A stretch of DNA of 5,876 nucleotides from NCBI GenBank assembly GCA_017445435.1, contig JAFSUE010000198.1:1-5876 (forward strand). The letters are read 5' to 3'. Position 1 is the first letter of the stretch, and the number at the start of each line of letters is the position of its first letter. The notes beneath the pieces are model-generated. The model was not told the DNA's origin, did no database searches, and saw only the letters and a list, made by a program, of their open reading frames with translations. Positions 1 to 5,876 of this stretch are shown one piece after another. Both the position numbers and the translations under genes were made by a program. The stretch is from Selenomonadaceae bacterium (GTDB lineage Bacteria; Bacillota; Negativicutes; Selenomonadales; Selenomonadaceae).

Positions 1-65
1 ACAACACAGTCGATTGGACCTTTGCGCCTTAACATAAGACTTTTAGCCAGTAACCAGTAGCTTAT

Positions 66-91
66 TAATGCGTAATGCGTAATGCGTAATG
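66..91. repeat. tandem heptanucleotide array, unit TAATGCG
   Basis: Three exact TAATGCG units (66-72, 73-79, 80-86) are followed by a partial TAATG. The register is exactly 7 bp. It sits a few bases after a two-unit CCAGTAA/CCAGTAG heptamer (about 47-60). Short tandem heptamers of this style are known from cyanobacterial genomes and others; any function here is unknown. Confidence 0.85.
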
Positions 92-100
92 AAAATAAAG

Positions 101-176
101 GTAATTACGTGGCATTTCAGCGCCCTGCGGAGTTGGACGCGTGGAACACAATGACGCGGTGAAATGTTTAAATTAC
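101..176. repeat. imperfect inverted repeat (REP/MITE-like hairpin) between heptamer arrays
   Basis: GTAATT (101-106) pairs with AATTAC (171-176), and CATTTCA (113-119) pairs with TGAAATG (160-166). After a G/G mismatch, CGC (121-123) can pair with GCG (156-158). The loop is GC-richer than its surroundings. The folded unit is bounded on both sides by heptamer arrays, which suggests a dispersed intergenic element, but with one copy in the window that is inference. Confidence 0.5.
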
Positions 177-202
177 TCACTACTAACTACTGACTACTCA
201 CT
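175..202. repeat. tandem heptanucleotide array, unit ACTNACT
   Basis: Four 7-bp units are seen: ACTCACT (175-181), ACTAACT (182-188), ACTGACT (189-195) and ACTCACT (196-202). Only the fourth base varies (C, A, G, C). The array begins inside the right arm of the hairpin at 101-176. Confidence 0.85.
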
Positions 203-264
203 AAATTTGCGCCAAAAGAAAAGAAGTTTAATAAAAAAAAATTAATTATTCAACACGCCCTAAA

Positions 265-270
265 AAGGAA
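265..270 (+). promoter_or_regulatory. ribosome binding site of the sugar transferase gene
   Basis: AAGGAA lies 8 bases before the ATG at 279 and supports that start. No other ATG in frame near the 5' end has a comparable site. Confidence 0.75.
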
Positions 271-278
271 ATTTTGTA

Positions 279-1709
279 ATGTTGAAACAAAAAGTAAAAG
301 CCGTGCCGACGATAATTCCAACGCTACTATTTATGCTGTTCGATTATATCGGCGTCGTGCTTGCCCAATACATAGCCTTTTATATTCGTGACGCGGTGGA
401 CTTTTGGAATAAAGTTACGTACATTTATCCTGACACGTACATTTTTGTAGGCGTGCCAGTATTATTTTTAATTTTTCTTGGCTACTCGCGATCGTATCGG
501 CAAATGAAACCAGTTGTTGACACGATGCGCGAAATTTTTATATCGGTCTTTTACGGCTGGATGGCGTCAATAATTTTAGTCTACTTTTTCAAGGCGGGTC
601 ATCAAGCGTCACGAACTTTTATGATTCTGCTCGGCATCTTTGTGCTGTTCAACGTCTGTGTGATTCGCTACGGCATTTTAAAATTTTTAAAGCTGAAAAA
701 TATTTTTAGTGAACCAGTCGTGATAATCGGCGCGGGCTTGACGGCGGAAAAAGTTGTAAAATTTTGGCGTGAAGATTTAGGATACCGCTATGACATTGTC
801 GGATTGATTGATGATTCGCCCGTTTCAAAAACTTTGCCGCAGGAATTTCCCGTACTAGGCGGCTTTAATATGGCGCGAAAAATTGTTCGCAAGCTGGCAG
901 TTCAAACGGTGATAATTGCCGCACCTGGCATAAGTAAAGAACGCCTGCAAGAAATTATTAACGATATTCAGCCGCGCGTAAAAAATATTTCCTTCATACC
1001 TGATTTAATCGGTACGCCAATGGCAAGCGTCGACGCGTCAATTTTATTCAGCGAAAAAATTTTAATGCTCAACCTTCGCAACAATCTTTCGCGACGTTAC
1101 AACAGAATTTTCAAGCGCATTTTCGATTTAGTTTTAACGATTATCGGCGGCATTATAATTTCACCGATACTTTTGGGAATTGCCATTGCAGTTTGCGTGT
1201 CGAATCGCGGCGGAATAATTTTTTCACATCGGCGCGTTGGTATGTACGGTAAAAATTTTTACTGCTATAAATTTCAAACAATGGTTAATGACGCTGACAA
1301 AGTTTTAGAAAAATATTTGGCGGAAAATCCAACTGCGCGGCTTGAATGGGAAGAAACTTTTAAGTTGACGAATGATCCACGCGTCACGAAGTTAGGAAAT
1401 TTTCTGCGTCGAACTAGCCTTGATGAATTGCCGCAACTTTGGAACGTAATTTTAGGCGATATGAGTTTAGTTGGACCGCGTCCGATTGTCGAAGAGGAAG
1501 TGCCGAAGTACGGTAAAAATATTCGTGAATATTACATGGTGCCGCCAGGAATAACTGGAATGTGGCAAGTGTCGGGGCGCAGTGATACGACGTACCCTGA
1601 ACGCGTCGCAATGGATACGTGGTACGTGCGGAATTGGTCAGTGTGGATTGACATAATGTATTTGTTCAAGACGGTTAAAGCAGTTTTGACTGGGCGCGGC
1701 GCTTATTAA
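279..1709 (+). CDS. wbaP: undecaprenyl-phosphate sugar phosphotransferase, WbaP/WcaJ family
   Basis: This 476-residue membrane enzyme would transfer a sugar-1-phosphate (galactose or glucose) from a UDP-sugar to undecaprenyl phosphate at the inner membrane, the first step of O-antigen, capsule or exopolysaccharide units. Visible layout: four N-terminal hydrophobic segments (about 12-35, 52-70, 86-105, 113-133); a Rossmann-like CoA-binding domain starting with VVIIGAGLTAEKV (147-159); a fifth hydrophobic segment (about 280-308); and the C-terminal transferase domain. That domain carries KFQTM (331-335), DPRVTKLGNFLRR (366-378), SLDELPQLWNV (380-390; D382/E383 are the expected catalytic pair), DMSLVGPRP (394-402) and PGITGMWQVSGR (423-434). 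Length matches full-size WbaP. Start at 279 follows AAGGAA. The sugar cannot be told from sequence; the symbol is a family assignment. No terminator separates it from the tRNA gene, so readthrough is likely. No partner glycosyltransferase genes are in view. Confidence 0.93.
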   Translation: MLKQKVKAVPTIIPTLLFMLFDYIGVVLAQYIAFYIRDAVDFWNKVTYIYPDTYIFVGVPVLFLIFLGYSRSYRQMKPVVDTMREIFISVFYGWMASIILVYFFKAGHQASRTFMILLGIFVLFNVCVIRYGILKFLKLKNIFSEPVVIIGAGLTAEKVVKFWREDLGYRYDIVGLIDDSPVSKTLPQEFPVLGGFNMARKIVRKLAVQTVIIAAPGISKERLQEIINDIQPRVKNISFIPDLIGTPMASVDASILFSEKILMLNLRNNLSRRYNRIFKRIFDLVLTIIGGIIISPILLGIAIAVCVSNRGGIIFSHRRVGMYGKNFYCYKFQTMVNDADKVLEKYLAENPTARLEWEETFKLTNDPRVTKLGNFLRRTSLDELPQLWNVILGDMSLVGPRPIVEEEVPKYGKNIREYYMVPPGITGMWQVSGRSDTTYPERVAMDTWYVRNWSVWIDIMYLFKTVKAVLTGRGAY

Positions 1710-1716
1710 AAAAGAC

Positions 1717-1745
1717 TTGCAATTTACGGCGAAATGTTTTAAAAT
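1717..1745 (+). promoter_or_regulatory. sigma-70-type promoter of the tRNA-Arg gene
   Basis: TTGCAA (1717-1722) and TAAAAT (1740-1745) are separated by exactly 17 bases. Transcription would start near 1752, about a dozen bases before the tRNA. The -35 box starts only 8 bases after the sugar transferase stop codon. Confidence 0.65.
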
Positions 1746-1764
1746 ACGTTTCGTTGTAAAATTT

Positions 1765-1841
<77 letters not shown>

Positions 1842-1855
1842 TATTTGAAATTAAC

Positions 1856-1885
1856 AAGGTTTTGTCTTCGGATGAAACCTTTTTT
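1856..1885 (+). terminator. intrinsic terminator after tRNA-Arg (UUCG tetraloop)
   Basis: AAGGTTTTGTC (1856-1866) pairs with GATGAAACCTT (1871-1881), an 11-bp stem with two G-U pairs, closed by C-UUCG-G. Six T residues follow at 1880-1885. The T tract runs into the stop codon of the convergent mtaB gene (1884-1886). Read from the other strand, the same hairpin is followed by GTTAATTT, so it may also weakly terminate mtaB. Confidence 0.9.
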
Positions 1886-3221
1886 AGCTTGTAGGTTTTA
1901 GATTGTAATAATTCTTAATTCTTAATTCTTCATTCTTAATTCCCCTGACGCCGTTTTTAAAAATTTTTTCAACGCGAACTTTCAATACGTCACCAGATTT
2001 TATTTCCGAACTAGCTGGCACGTACACGCGAATATAATTTTTCGTGAGACCGTCAATAAAATTATCTGTTTCAGTTTCGGCGATAATTTCAACAGTTTGA
2101 CCAATAATTTTTTCAGCAAAAATTTTTTCCTTCGTAGCAGAAATTTCCAGCGCTTGACTTGTACGAAATTTTTTAACCTGCGCGGAAATTTGATTGTCCA
2201 TAGCGGCGGCAACTGTACCTTCACGCGGCGAAAATGGGAAGACGTGAATTTTGCTGAAGGGTTGAGATTTTATAAAGTTCAACGTTTCGGCAAAATTTTT
2301 ATCCGTTTCATTTGGAAAGCCGACAATTAAATCTGTGCCTATTGACACGTTGGGAATTTCGCGTACAAGTTTTGAAGTCACGGCGTCAAAATTTTTTGTG
2401 GTGTACGGACGACGCATCAACTTTAAAATTTCGTCACTGCCAGATTGCAACGGCAAATGTACATGGTTGCAAATTCTTTCGTCGGACTTCATCAAGTCAA
2501 TCAATTCGTCAGTCATTTCCGCAGATTCGATTGAACCTAAACGCAGGCGAAACGGTTTAGCCGCGTCCAAAACAGTTTTAACAGCGTCGGCAAGCGTCGT
2601 TTTATCGTGAAAATCTTGACCGTACGCGCCAATGTGAATTCCAGTTAAAACAATTTCGCGATAACCTGCGGCGGCAAGTTGCACGCATTCAGCACGAATA
2701 TTTTCAAGACTGCGTGAACGGACGCGCCCGCGCAGGTATGGAATTATGCAGTACGAACAAAAATTATTGCAGCCGTCTTCAATCTTGAGAAAAGCTCTTG
2801 TACGTTGTGGAGTATGCGGCAGTTCCTCAAAGGCGGAAATTTTTTCAACGTCATTTACGCGCAGAATTTTTTCCCCGCGATTATTCAGCGCCTGTTCGAC
2901 GAACTCAACAATTTTCATACGGTCAGCAGTTCCAATTACAACGTCGACGCCGTCAATTTTAGAAATTTCGTCAGGGGAATTTTGCGCGTAACAGCCAAGA
3001 GCAACTAAAATTGCGTCGGGATTTACACGCGCCGCACGTCGAATAGCTTGCCGCGATTTTTGGGAACTTATCGCCGTGACTGCGCAGGTATTCACTACGA
3101 CGACATCAGCAGTTGAAATATTTTCCGTGACTTCGTAGCCAGCAGTTTGAAAAATTTTGCTAAGTGATTCTGTTTCGTACCAGTTGACTTTACAGCCCAA
3201 AGTATAAAAAGCTACTCTCAC
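1884..3221 (-). CDS. mtaB: tRNA t6A37 methylthiotransferase MtaB (radical SAM)
   Basis: MtaB adds a methylthio group to C2 of t6A37 in ANN-decoding tRNAs, giving ms2t6A; this is known for B. subtilis tRNA-Lys. The 445 residues show the family layout. The N-terminal MTTase domain has cluster cysteines C10 (YTLGCKVN), C46 (NTCAV) and C77 (GCYAQ). The radical SAM domain has CNNFCSYC (C151, C155, C158), then IVLTGIHIGAYG (190-201), HLPLQSGSDEIL (255-266) and IGTDLIVGFPNET (294-306). A TRAM domain for tRNA binding lies at about 367-426. The start is GTG at 3221, preceded by AAGGTGA 7 bases upstream and opening at the family's usual N-terminus. Position 14 is W where KVNQYE is usual. Oddity: residues 428-437 are translated from a 7-bp tandem repeat, so the tail after the TRAM domain looks acquired. 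The gene converges on tRNA-Arg, whose terminator touches its stop codon. Confidence 0.95.
   Translation of the reverse strand: MRVAFYTLGCKVNWYETESLSKIFQTAGYEVTENISTADVVVVNTCAVTAISSQKSRQAIRRAARVNPDAILVALGCYAQNSPDEISKIDGVDVVIGTADRMKIVEFVEQALNNRGEKILRVNDVEKISAFEELPHTPQRTRAFLKIEDGCNNFCSYCIIPYLRGRVRSRSLENIRAECVQLAAAGYREIVLTGIHIGAYGQDFHDKTTLADAVKTVLDAAKPFRLRLGSIESAEMTDELIDLMKSDERICNHVHLPLQSGSDEILKLMRRPYTTKNFDAVTSKLVREIPNVSIGTDLIVGFPNETDKNFAETLNFIKSQPFSKIHVFPFSPREGTVAAAMDNQISAQVKKFRTSQALEISATKEKIFAEKIIGQTVEIIAETETDNFIDGLTKNYIRVYVPASSEIKSGDVLKVRVEKIFKNGVRGIKNEELRIKNYYNLKPTS
1911..1938. repeat. tandem heptanucleotide array, unit ATTCTTA, inside the mtaB 3' end
   Basis: The units are ATTCTTA (1911-1917), ATTCTTA (1918-1924), ATTCTTC (1925-1931) and ATTCTTA (1932-1938). 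On the minus strand they encode KNEELRIKN near the MtaB C-terminus. Seven-base units shift frame every copy, so the peptide is not itself a simple repeat. Confidence 0.85.
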
Positions 3222-3295
3222 GTCTTAATCACCTTTTTAGCTAATAAATATTTTAAACTCAATATTTATAAAAATTTTTTTTAGTTGAACTACTT

Positions 3296-3315
3296 TTTCT
3301 TTGGCGCAAAAGAAA
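3296..3315. repeat. palindrome centred on GGCGC
   Basis: TTTCTTTGGCGCAAAAGAAA is almost its own reverse complement around GCGC. A related sequence in opposite orientation, TTTGCGCCAAAAGAAAA, lies at 206-222 upstream of the sugar transferase. Both are outside genes, so a dispersed intergenic motif or protein binding site is possible. Confidence 0.5.
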
Positions 3316-3327
3316 TTTACGCGGGCG

Positions 3328-3353
3328 GGCGCTCATCCTTGAGTGCCTTTTTT
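3328..3353 (+). terminator. terminator-like hairpin facing the plus strand
   Basis: GGCGCTCA (3328-3335) pairs with TGAGTGCC (3340-3347) through a TCCT loop, an 8-bp stem with one G-U pair, followed by six T residues. In the plus direction it is a textbook intrinsic terminator, but no plus-strand gene precedes it. In the minus direction the hairpin would end the metalloprotease transcript, yet only a delayed ATTTCTTTT follows it, so termination there would be weaker. Confidence 0.65.
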
Positions 3354-3382
3354 ATTTCGACGTTAAAATTATCAACATAATT

Positions 3383-5452
3383 TTAGTCGTTTGATGCGTA
3401 CCAAGTCGACGAGCTGCGGTCGTACCTATAAGCCGCGCCGCCAGATAACATAACTTTAGGCGTTTCAGTAGCATTCATCGTCAAGCTACCAGCATTTAAA
3501 TTTATTTTTAAGCCACTTTGAAAATCTTCTACCGACAAAATATCAGTCAGCCCGACGTTGTACAAGTTCACTGTATCATTTGAATCAGCATTGTTTATAA
3601 CGTCGTTGCCTTCGCCAATTCCGTACCAAAACATATTCGCCGCACTGCCGCCATTTAAAACGTCATTTGAATCGCCAGCGCCGCCCCACATACTTGTATT
3701 TCCAGCGCCGCCAATAATTTCGTTGTCAAGATTATTTCCCGCCAAAACATTTTGTGACGTGGAATTTTGCGCGTCAATCGCGTCGATATTGCTAAAATGT
3801 TCATCCGTCAGAAAAATTGAATTGCCCGCGTTTGTCGTGTTGACGTACAAAATATCTCTAGCATTGCCTCCGAGATAATAATATCCTCTGCCATTTTCAT
3901 AAGTTAAACTGTTCGCCAAGTCCGTGTTGCCAACTTTCACGTCAACAGGATTTCTGCCAGTCGCCGTGTACTGAATAACTTCATTCACGTCATTTGTATT
4001 CATCGACACCGATAAAGTATTGTCGCCGCCGTCCATAATGACGACTAAATTTTCACCTGCGCGGTTGAGTGAAAAACTGTCCATAATCGCTAAAACGTCG
4101 TCGTCATCACCGTTACCTGCCGTAAATTGTTGTACAACGTCCGCGCCGCCGCTTGCTGAATAGAAAAATACTTCACGTGAACCGCCGCCAATTAAAACGT
4201 CATTTCCATTCGCGCCGCCCCATACACTTGCACCAGCTCTGCCAGATTTAATTGTATTGTCATTGTCATTGCCAGCTAAAATTATTGTCGACGTTAAATT
4301 TGTGGCGTCAATCGTCAAGGCGTCGAGATTCGCGTACTCACTAGCTTTATTCCTCAACAAATTCATATTGCCAAGCCAAATATCTGTATTGAAATCGCCT
4401 TTAACAACAAGCGTCGTACCGTTGAAAGTTGCTGAACCTGGCGTAGTAGTCGTCGTCGAAGTTGACGTGACGGTTGACGATGTGGAAGTTGACGTAGAAT
4501 CAGAAGAACTCACAGTAATTTCAGTTGCGGGATCACGTCTAGCCGCCGCCTGTTTAGCTAAATATCTAAGCGCCATATATCCTGCCGCGTAAGCACTTGT
4601 ACCGCTGGTATTAAACGCGCTTTTCAATGCAGATGAACTTGACGCCAACTCTTGAATTTTATCGCGCCGCTTGTCATCAATACCATGAACAAGTTCCGCG
4701 CTACCTTCTTTAAAGACCGTCGAAAAATCGTTGAAGTAGTCGAAGTTCGCCGCCATTACCGCGTGAACTAATTCATGGGCAATAGTCCTGTCAAGGTACG
4801 TCAACGCGTTACTGTTACCGACGCCGTTGGGATTGGAAGTGTCGATATTGTCGTAATAATTCATATTTAATTTAAGGTGAAGTTCATCGCATTTTTGATC
4901 CGTGCTATATGAAGTGACCGCCATTCTGCCATCAGATTCGTTGTAAAAGGTAATGTCCAGTTCCTTAACAGTCGTCCCAGCTTCTTTAAAGTTTATGCCG
5001 AAAGAATTATTTATCAGCGTCAAAGATTCTTTAATCCACCAAGTATAAAGCCCACCGACAATAAATTTTTCGCTGTCAGTAAGCGTACTAAGTTCAGGGA
5101 CAGTGACGGTTAGCCCTTGAATTTCAAAAACGTTTGACGCGGGATAAGTGATTGACCCAGATTCTGGGACGATACCTTCAGCGCTTTTCGTCGAACCAGT
5201 ACCAGCATCAGAGCCGCTAATCGCGCCAGTGTCTTCGTTGTCCAAGACAATGTTGCACATATCCTTAAGAAAGCCAGCGTAATTGCCATTGTATGCCGCG
5301 CAGTCTTTAACCATAGTTTGCGTAAGTTCCGACCAACTGCTAAAGTTGGATACAGATTTAACTGCCGCGTCAAGTGCCGCCGTGCCGCTTAAAGATGTGT
5401 TGTTGTCCAAAGTTTTCATAAAATCTTTTATAACGCCTTGCGCAGTTGCCAT
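3383..5452 (-). CDS. putative exported zinc metalloprotease with RTX-like repeats
   Basis: From the ATG at 5452 the product is 689 residues; the open frame extends three codons to a GTG at 5461, but AGGAG overlaps that GTG and is spaced 8 bases from the ATG. An N-terminal helical segment (1-75) has no signal peptide or membrane segment. The catalytic part (about 105-300) contains HELVH (H226, E227, H230) and, 19 residues on, KEGSAE with E249 as likely third zinc ligand, a gluzincin-like arrangement. A Ser/Thr-rich linker (314-337) follows. Two repeat units (about 358-487 and 526-661) share the pattern LAGNxxDNxI, WGGAxxxNDVL, GG, FxY, G(A/N)DV. These resemble degenerate RTX calcium-binding repeats, which together with the missing signal suggests type I secretion; that is inference. 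I recall similar proteins in Negativicutes. Substrate unknown; it could be a surface-associated or extracellular protease. No secretion genes are visible nearby. Confidence 0.8.
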   Translation of the reverse strand: MATAQGVIKDFMKTLDNNTSLSGTAALDAAVKSVSNFSSWSELTQTMVKDCAAYNGNYAGFLKDMCNIVLDNEDTGAISGSDAGTGSTKSAEGIVPESGSITYPASNVFEIQGLTVTVPELSTLTDSEKFIVGGLYTWWIKESLTLINNSFGINFKEAGTTVKELDITFYNESDGRMAVTSYSTDQKCDELHLKLNMNYYDNIDTSNPNGVGNSNALTYLDRTIAHELVHAVMAANFDYFNDFSTVFKEGSAELVHGIDDKRRDKIQELASSSSALKSAFNTSGTSAYAAGYMALRYLAKQAAARRDPATEITVSSSDSTSTSTSSTVTSTSTTTTTPGSATFNGTTLVVKGDFNTDIWLGNMNLLRNKASEYANLDALTIDATNLTSTIILAGNDNDNTIKSGRAGASVWGGANGNDVLIGGGSREVFFYSASGGADVVQQFTAGNGDDDDVLAIMDSFSLNRAGENLVVIMDGGDNTLSVSMNTNDVNEVIQYTATGRNPVDVKVGNTDLANSLTYENGRGYYYLGGNARDILYVNTTNAGNSIFLTDEHFSNIDAIDAQNSTSQNVLAGNNLDNEIIGGAGNTSMWGGAGDSNDVLNGGSAANMFWYGIGEGNDVINNADSNDTVNLYNVGLTDILSVEDFQSGLKINLNAGSLTMNATETPKVMLSGGAAYRYDRSSSTWYASND
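3470..4381 (-). repeat. two diverged copies of an RTX-like repeat unit within the metalloprotease gene
   Basis: Copy 1 is 3992-4381 and copy 2 is 3470-3877. At protein level both run: L-G-(G)N start, a strand rich in N/T, LAGNxxDN, WGGAxxxNDVLxGG, a FFY or FWY strand, GADV or GNDV, and a final strand ending SVSMN or SLTMN. The copies are clearly related but diverged, pointing to an old internal duplication. Confidence 0.7.
4442..4513 (-). repeat. low-complexity Ser/Thr linker coding segment
   Basis: The segment codes for about 24 residues that are almost all Ser or Thr, with a few Val and one Asp, between the protease domain and the repeats. The DNA is built from imperfect ACT/TCA/GTC/GAC-type trinucleotides, a likely site for length variation. 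Confidence 0.7.
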
Positions 5453-5460
5453 AAAATTCA

Positions 5461-5465
5461 CTCCT
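5461..5465 (-). promoter_or_regulatory. ribosome binding site that sets the metalloprotease start
   Basis: AGGAG on the minus strand lies 8 bases before the ATG at 5450-5452. The in-frame GTG at 5459-5461 overlaps the same element and could not use it, so the ATG is preferred. Confidence 0.8.
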
Positions 5466-5634
5466 AAGTTGCAAAGCCCGCGTTAAATGACAGACTTTGA
5501 AAATTTTCGTCAATAGTTTTATCGTGCAAAAATCCTACAAATTTTAATTTCCAAGTGACGCTCCATCCAGCAAAAAATTTTTTTCCCTTATTAAATATAC
5601 GTGAAAAATTAAAATGTATTAAATTTTAAAAAAA

Positions 5635-5643
5635 ATTATATCA
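5635..5643 (-). promoter_or_regulatory. extended -10 promoter candidate for the metalloprotease
   Basis: On the minus strand the sequence reads TGATATAAT, a perfect TATAAT with the TGn extension that can replace a -35 box. No good -35 sits 16-18 bases upstream. Transcription would begin near 5628, leaving an untranslated leader of roughly 175 bases. A TTGACG at about 5509-5514 exists nearer the gene but has no matching -10. Confidence 0.45.
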
Positions 5644-5750
5644 TAAAAATTTCCTTGAATCATCTAACGTTGGCGAAAAAATAAAAAACATTTTTCAGAT
5701 TATGGCAAAAATTTTAACGCCAATTTCTTAACATCTATATTATAAACATC

Positions 5751-5779
5751 TTGAAAATTAAAAAAAGTTGTTGTAAAAT
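5751..5779 (+). promoter_or_regulatory. sigma-70-type promoter of the gene starting at 5831
   Basis: TTGAAA (5751-5756) and TAAAAT (5774-5779) are 17 bases apart. The start site would be near 5786, giving a leader of about 45 bases before the ATG. The half-sites CTTGAA and TTCAAG flank this core promoter and could be an operator. Confidence 0.65.
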
Positions 5780-5830
5780 ATTTCAAATTTAATTTTAATT
5801 CAAGTTTAAAAATGTGAGAAGGTGGTTGTT

Positions 5831-5876
5831 ATGGCTGAGCGGGAGATAAAATATCGCGGACTGAAGACTTTTCAGA
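5831..5876 (+). CDS. 5' end of an unidentified gene, cut by the window edge
   Basis: The ATG at 5831 is preceded by AGAAGGTGG (5817-5825) with suitable spacing and by a good promoter at 5751-5779, so this is very likely a real start. Only MAEREIKYRGLKTFQ is visible, without a signal peptide. It is divergent from the metalloprotease gene. The REIKYRG string resembles the start of phage YopX-type proteins (REIKFRG), but fifteen residues are too few to assign a family. Confidence 0.7.
   Translation, partial: MAEREIKYRGLKTFQ

Larger units (their letters stand above)
1..278. other. repeat-rich intergenic region upstream of the sugar transferase
   Basis: No convincing gene lies here. The stretch carries a 2-unit CCAGTAA-like heptamer (about 47-60), a TAATGCG heptamer array (66-91), an imperfect hairpin (101-176), an ACTNACT heptamer array (175-202), the motif TTTGCGCCAAA (206-216) and an A-rich tract before the ribosome binding site of the next gene. 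One frame at the left edge reads NTVDWTFAP and stops at 30-32. This could be the last codons of an upstream gene, but nine residues cannot prove it. I see no convincing -35/-10 pair for the sugar transferase, so its promoter may be weak or farther upstream. Confidence 0.6.
3222..3382. other. intergenic gap between the metalloprotease and mtaB
   Basis: This 161-bp gap has no gene. It holds the mtaB ribosome binding site (AAGGTGA on the minus strand, 3229-3235), an AT-rich block (3241-3290), the palindrome at 3296-3315 and the hairpin at 3328-3353. I could not place a convincing -35/-10 pair for mtaB in the AT-rich block; several weak combinations exist. Confidence 0.5.
5466..5830. other. AT-rich divergent intergenic region
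   Basis: About 365 bp without a gene separate two divergent genes. It contains candidate promoters for both directions (5635-5643 minus, 5751-5779 plus), a widely spaced inverted repeat TTGGCG/CGCCAA (5670-5675 and 5718-5723), a second one CTTGAA/TTCAAG (5750-5755 and 5799-5804), and many A and T runs. No tRNA, recognised riboswitch or terminator was seen. Confidence 0.6.

Noticed and set aside
1..35. Minus-strand start ATG at 33-35 running off the left edge
   Set aside because: No ribosome binding site and only 11 residues; not supportable as a gene.
82..162. 26-codon plus-strand open frame starting in the TAATGCG array
   Set aside because: It lies over the hairpin element, has no ribosome binding site and no recognisable protein features.
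42..205. CRISPR array
   Set aside because: The repeats are 7 bp and directly adjacent, with no spacer-repeat alternation and no cas genes.
207..234. Promoter TTGCGC with TAATAA upstream of the sugar transferase
   Set aside because: Both hexamers are poor matches and the 16-base spacing falls in an A-rich tract where such matches are common.
3558..3878. 106-codon plus-strand open frame
   Set aside because: Antisense shadow of the second RTX-like unit, proline-rich because Gly codons are read backwards.
4257..4592. 111-codon plus-strand open frame
   Set aside because: It is antisense to the repeat and linker part of the metalloprotease; the GTTGACG-type composition of the Ser/Thr linker keeps the opposite frame open, and no ribosome binding site is present.
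5831..5876. YopX-type phage protein
   Set aside because: REIKYRG resembles the YopX N-terminus, but only 15 residues are visible and no other phage genes are in the window.

Overview
The window looks like chromosomal DNA of an AT-rich, low-GC bacterium. My best guess is a Gram-negative member of the Firmicutes (class Negativicutes, Selenomonas/Anaerovibrio/Acidaminococcus-like). The reasons are strong AAGG/AGGAG ribosome binding sites, a Bacillus-type MtaB, a surface-polysaccharide initiating transferase, and a signal-peptide-less metalloprotease with RTX-like repeats whose N-terminal and 'DRxxAHExxHAVMAAN' segments I recall from Negativicutes proteins. The lineage is inference from memory, not a database result.

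Layout. 1-278: non-coding DNA holding three different 7-bp tandem repeat arrays and an imperfect hairpin, ahead of 279-1709 (+), a WbaP/WcaJ-type undecaprenyl-phosphate sugar phosphotransferase. 1765-1841 (+): tRNA-Arg(UCU) with its own promoter and a UUCG-capped terminator. 1884-3221 (-): mtaB, a radical-SAM tRNA methylthiotransferase that converges on the tRNA gene; its last codons are made of a fourth 7-bp tandem repeat. 3222-3382: a 161-bp gap with a near-perfect palindrome and a terminator-like hairpin facing + although both flanking genes run -. 3383-5452 (-): a large HExxH metalloprotease with a Ser/Thr linker and two RTX-like repeat blocks, probably exported without a Sec signal. 5453-5830: a very AT-rich divergent promoter region. 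5831-5876 (+): the first 15 codons of an unidentified gene.

Functionally this is a mixed set: envelope glycan initiation, translation (a tRNA plus a modification enzyme whose chemistry suits ANN-decoding tRNAs), and an exported protease. No operon links them. I do not see a clear new multi-gene system. The most distinctive signals are the heptanucleotide arrays, one of which has become coding sequence at the end of mtaB, and the duplicated-repeat metalloprotease.
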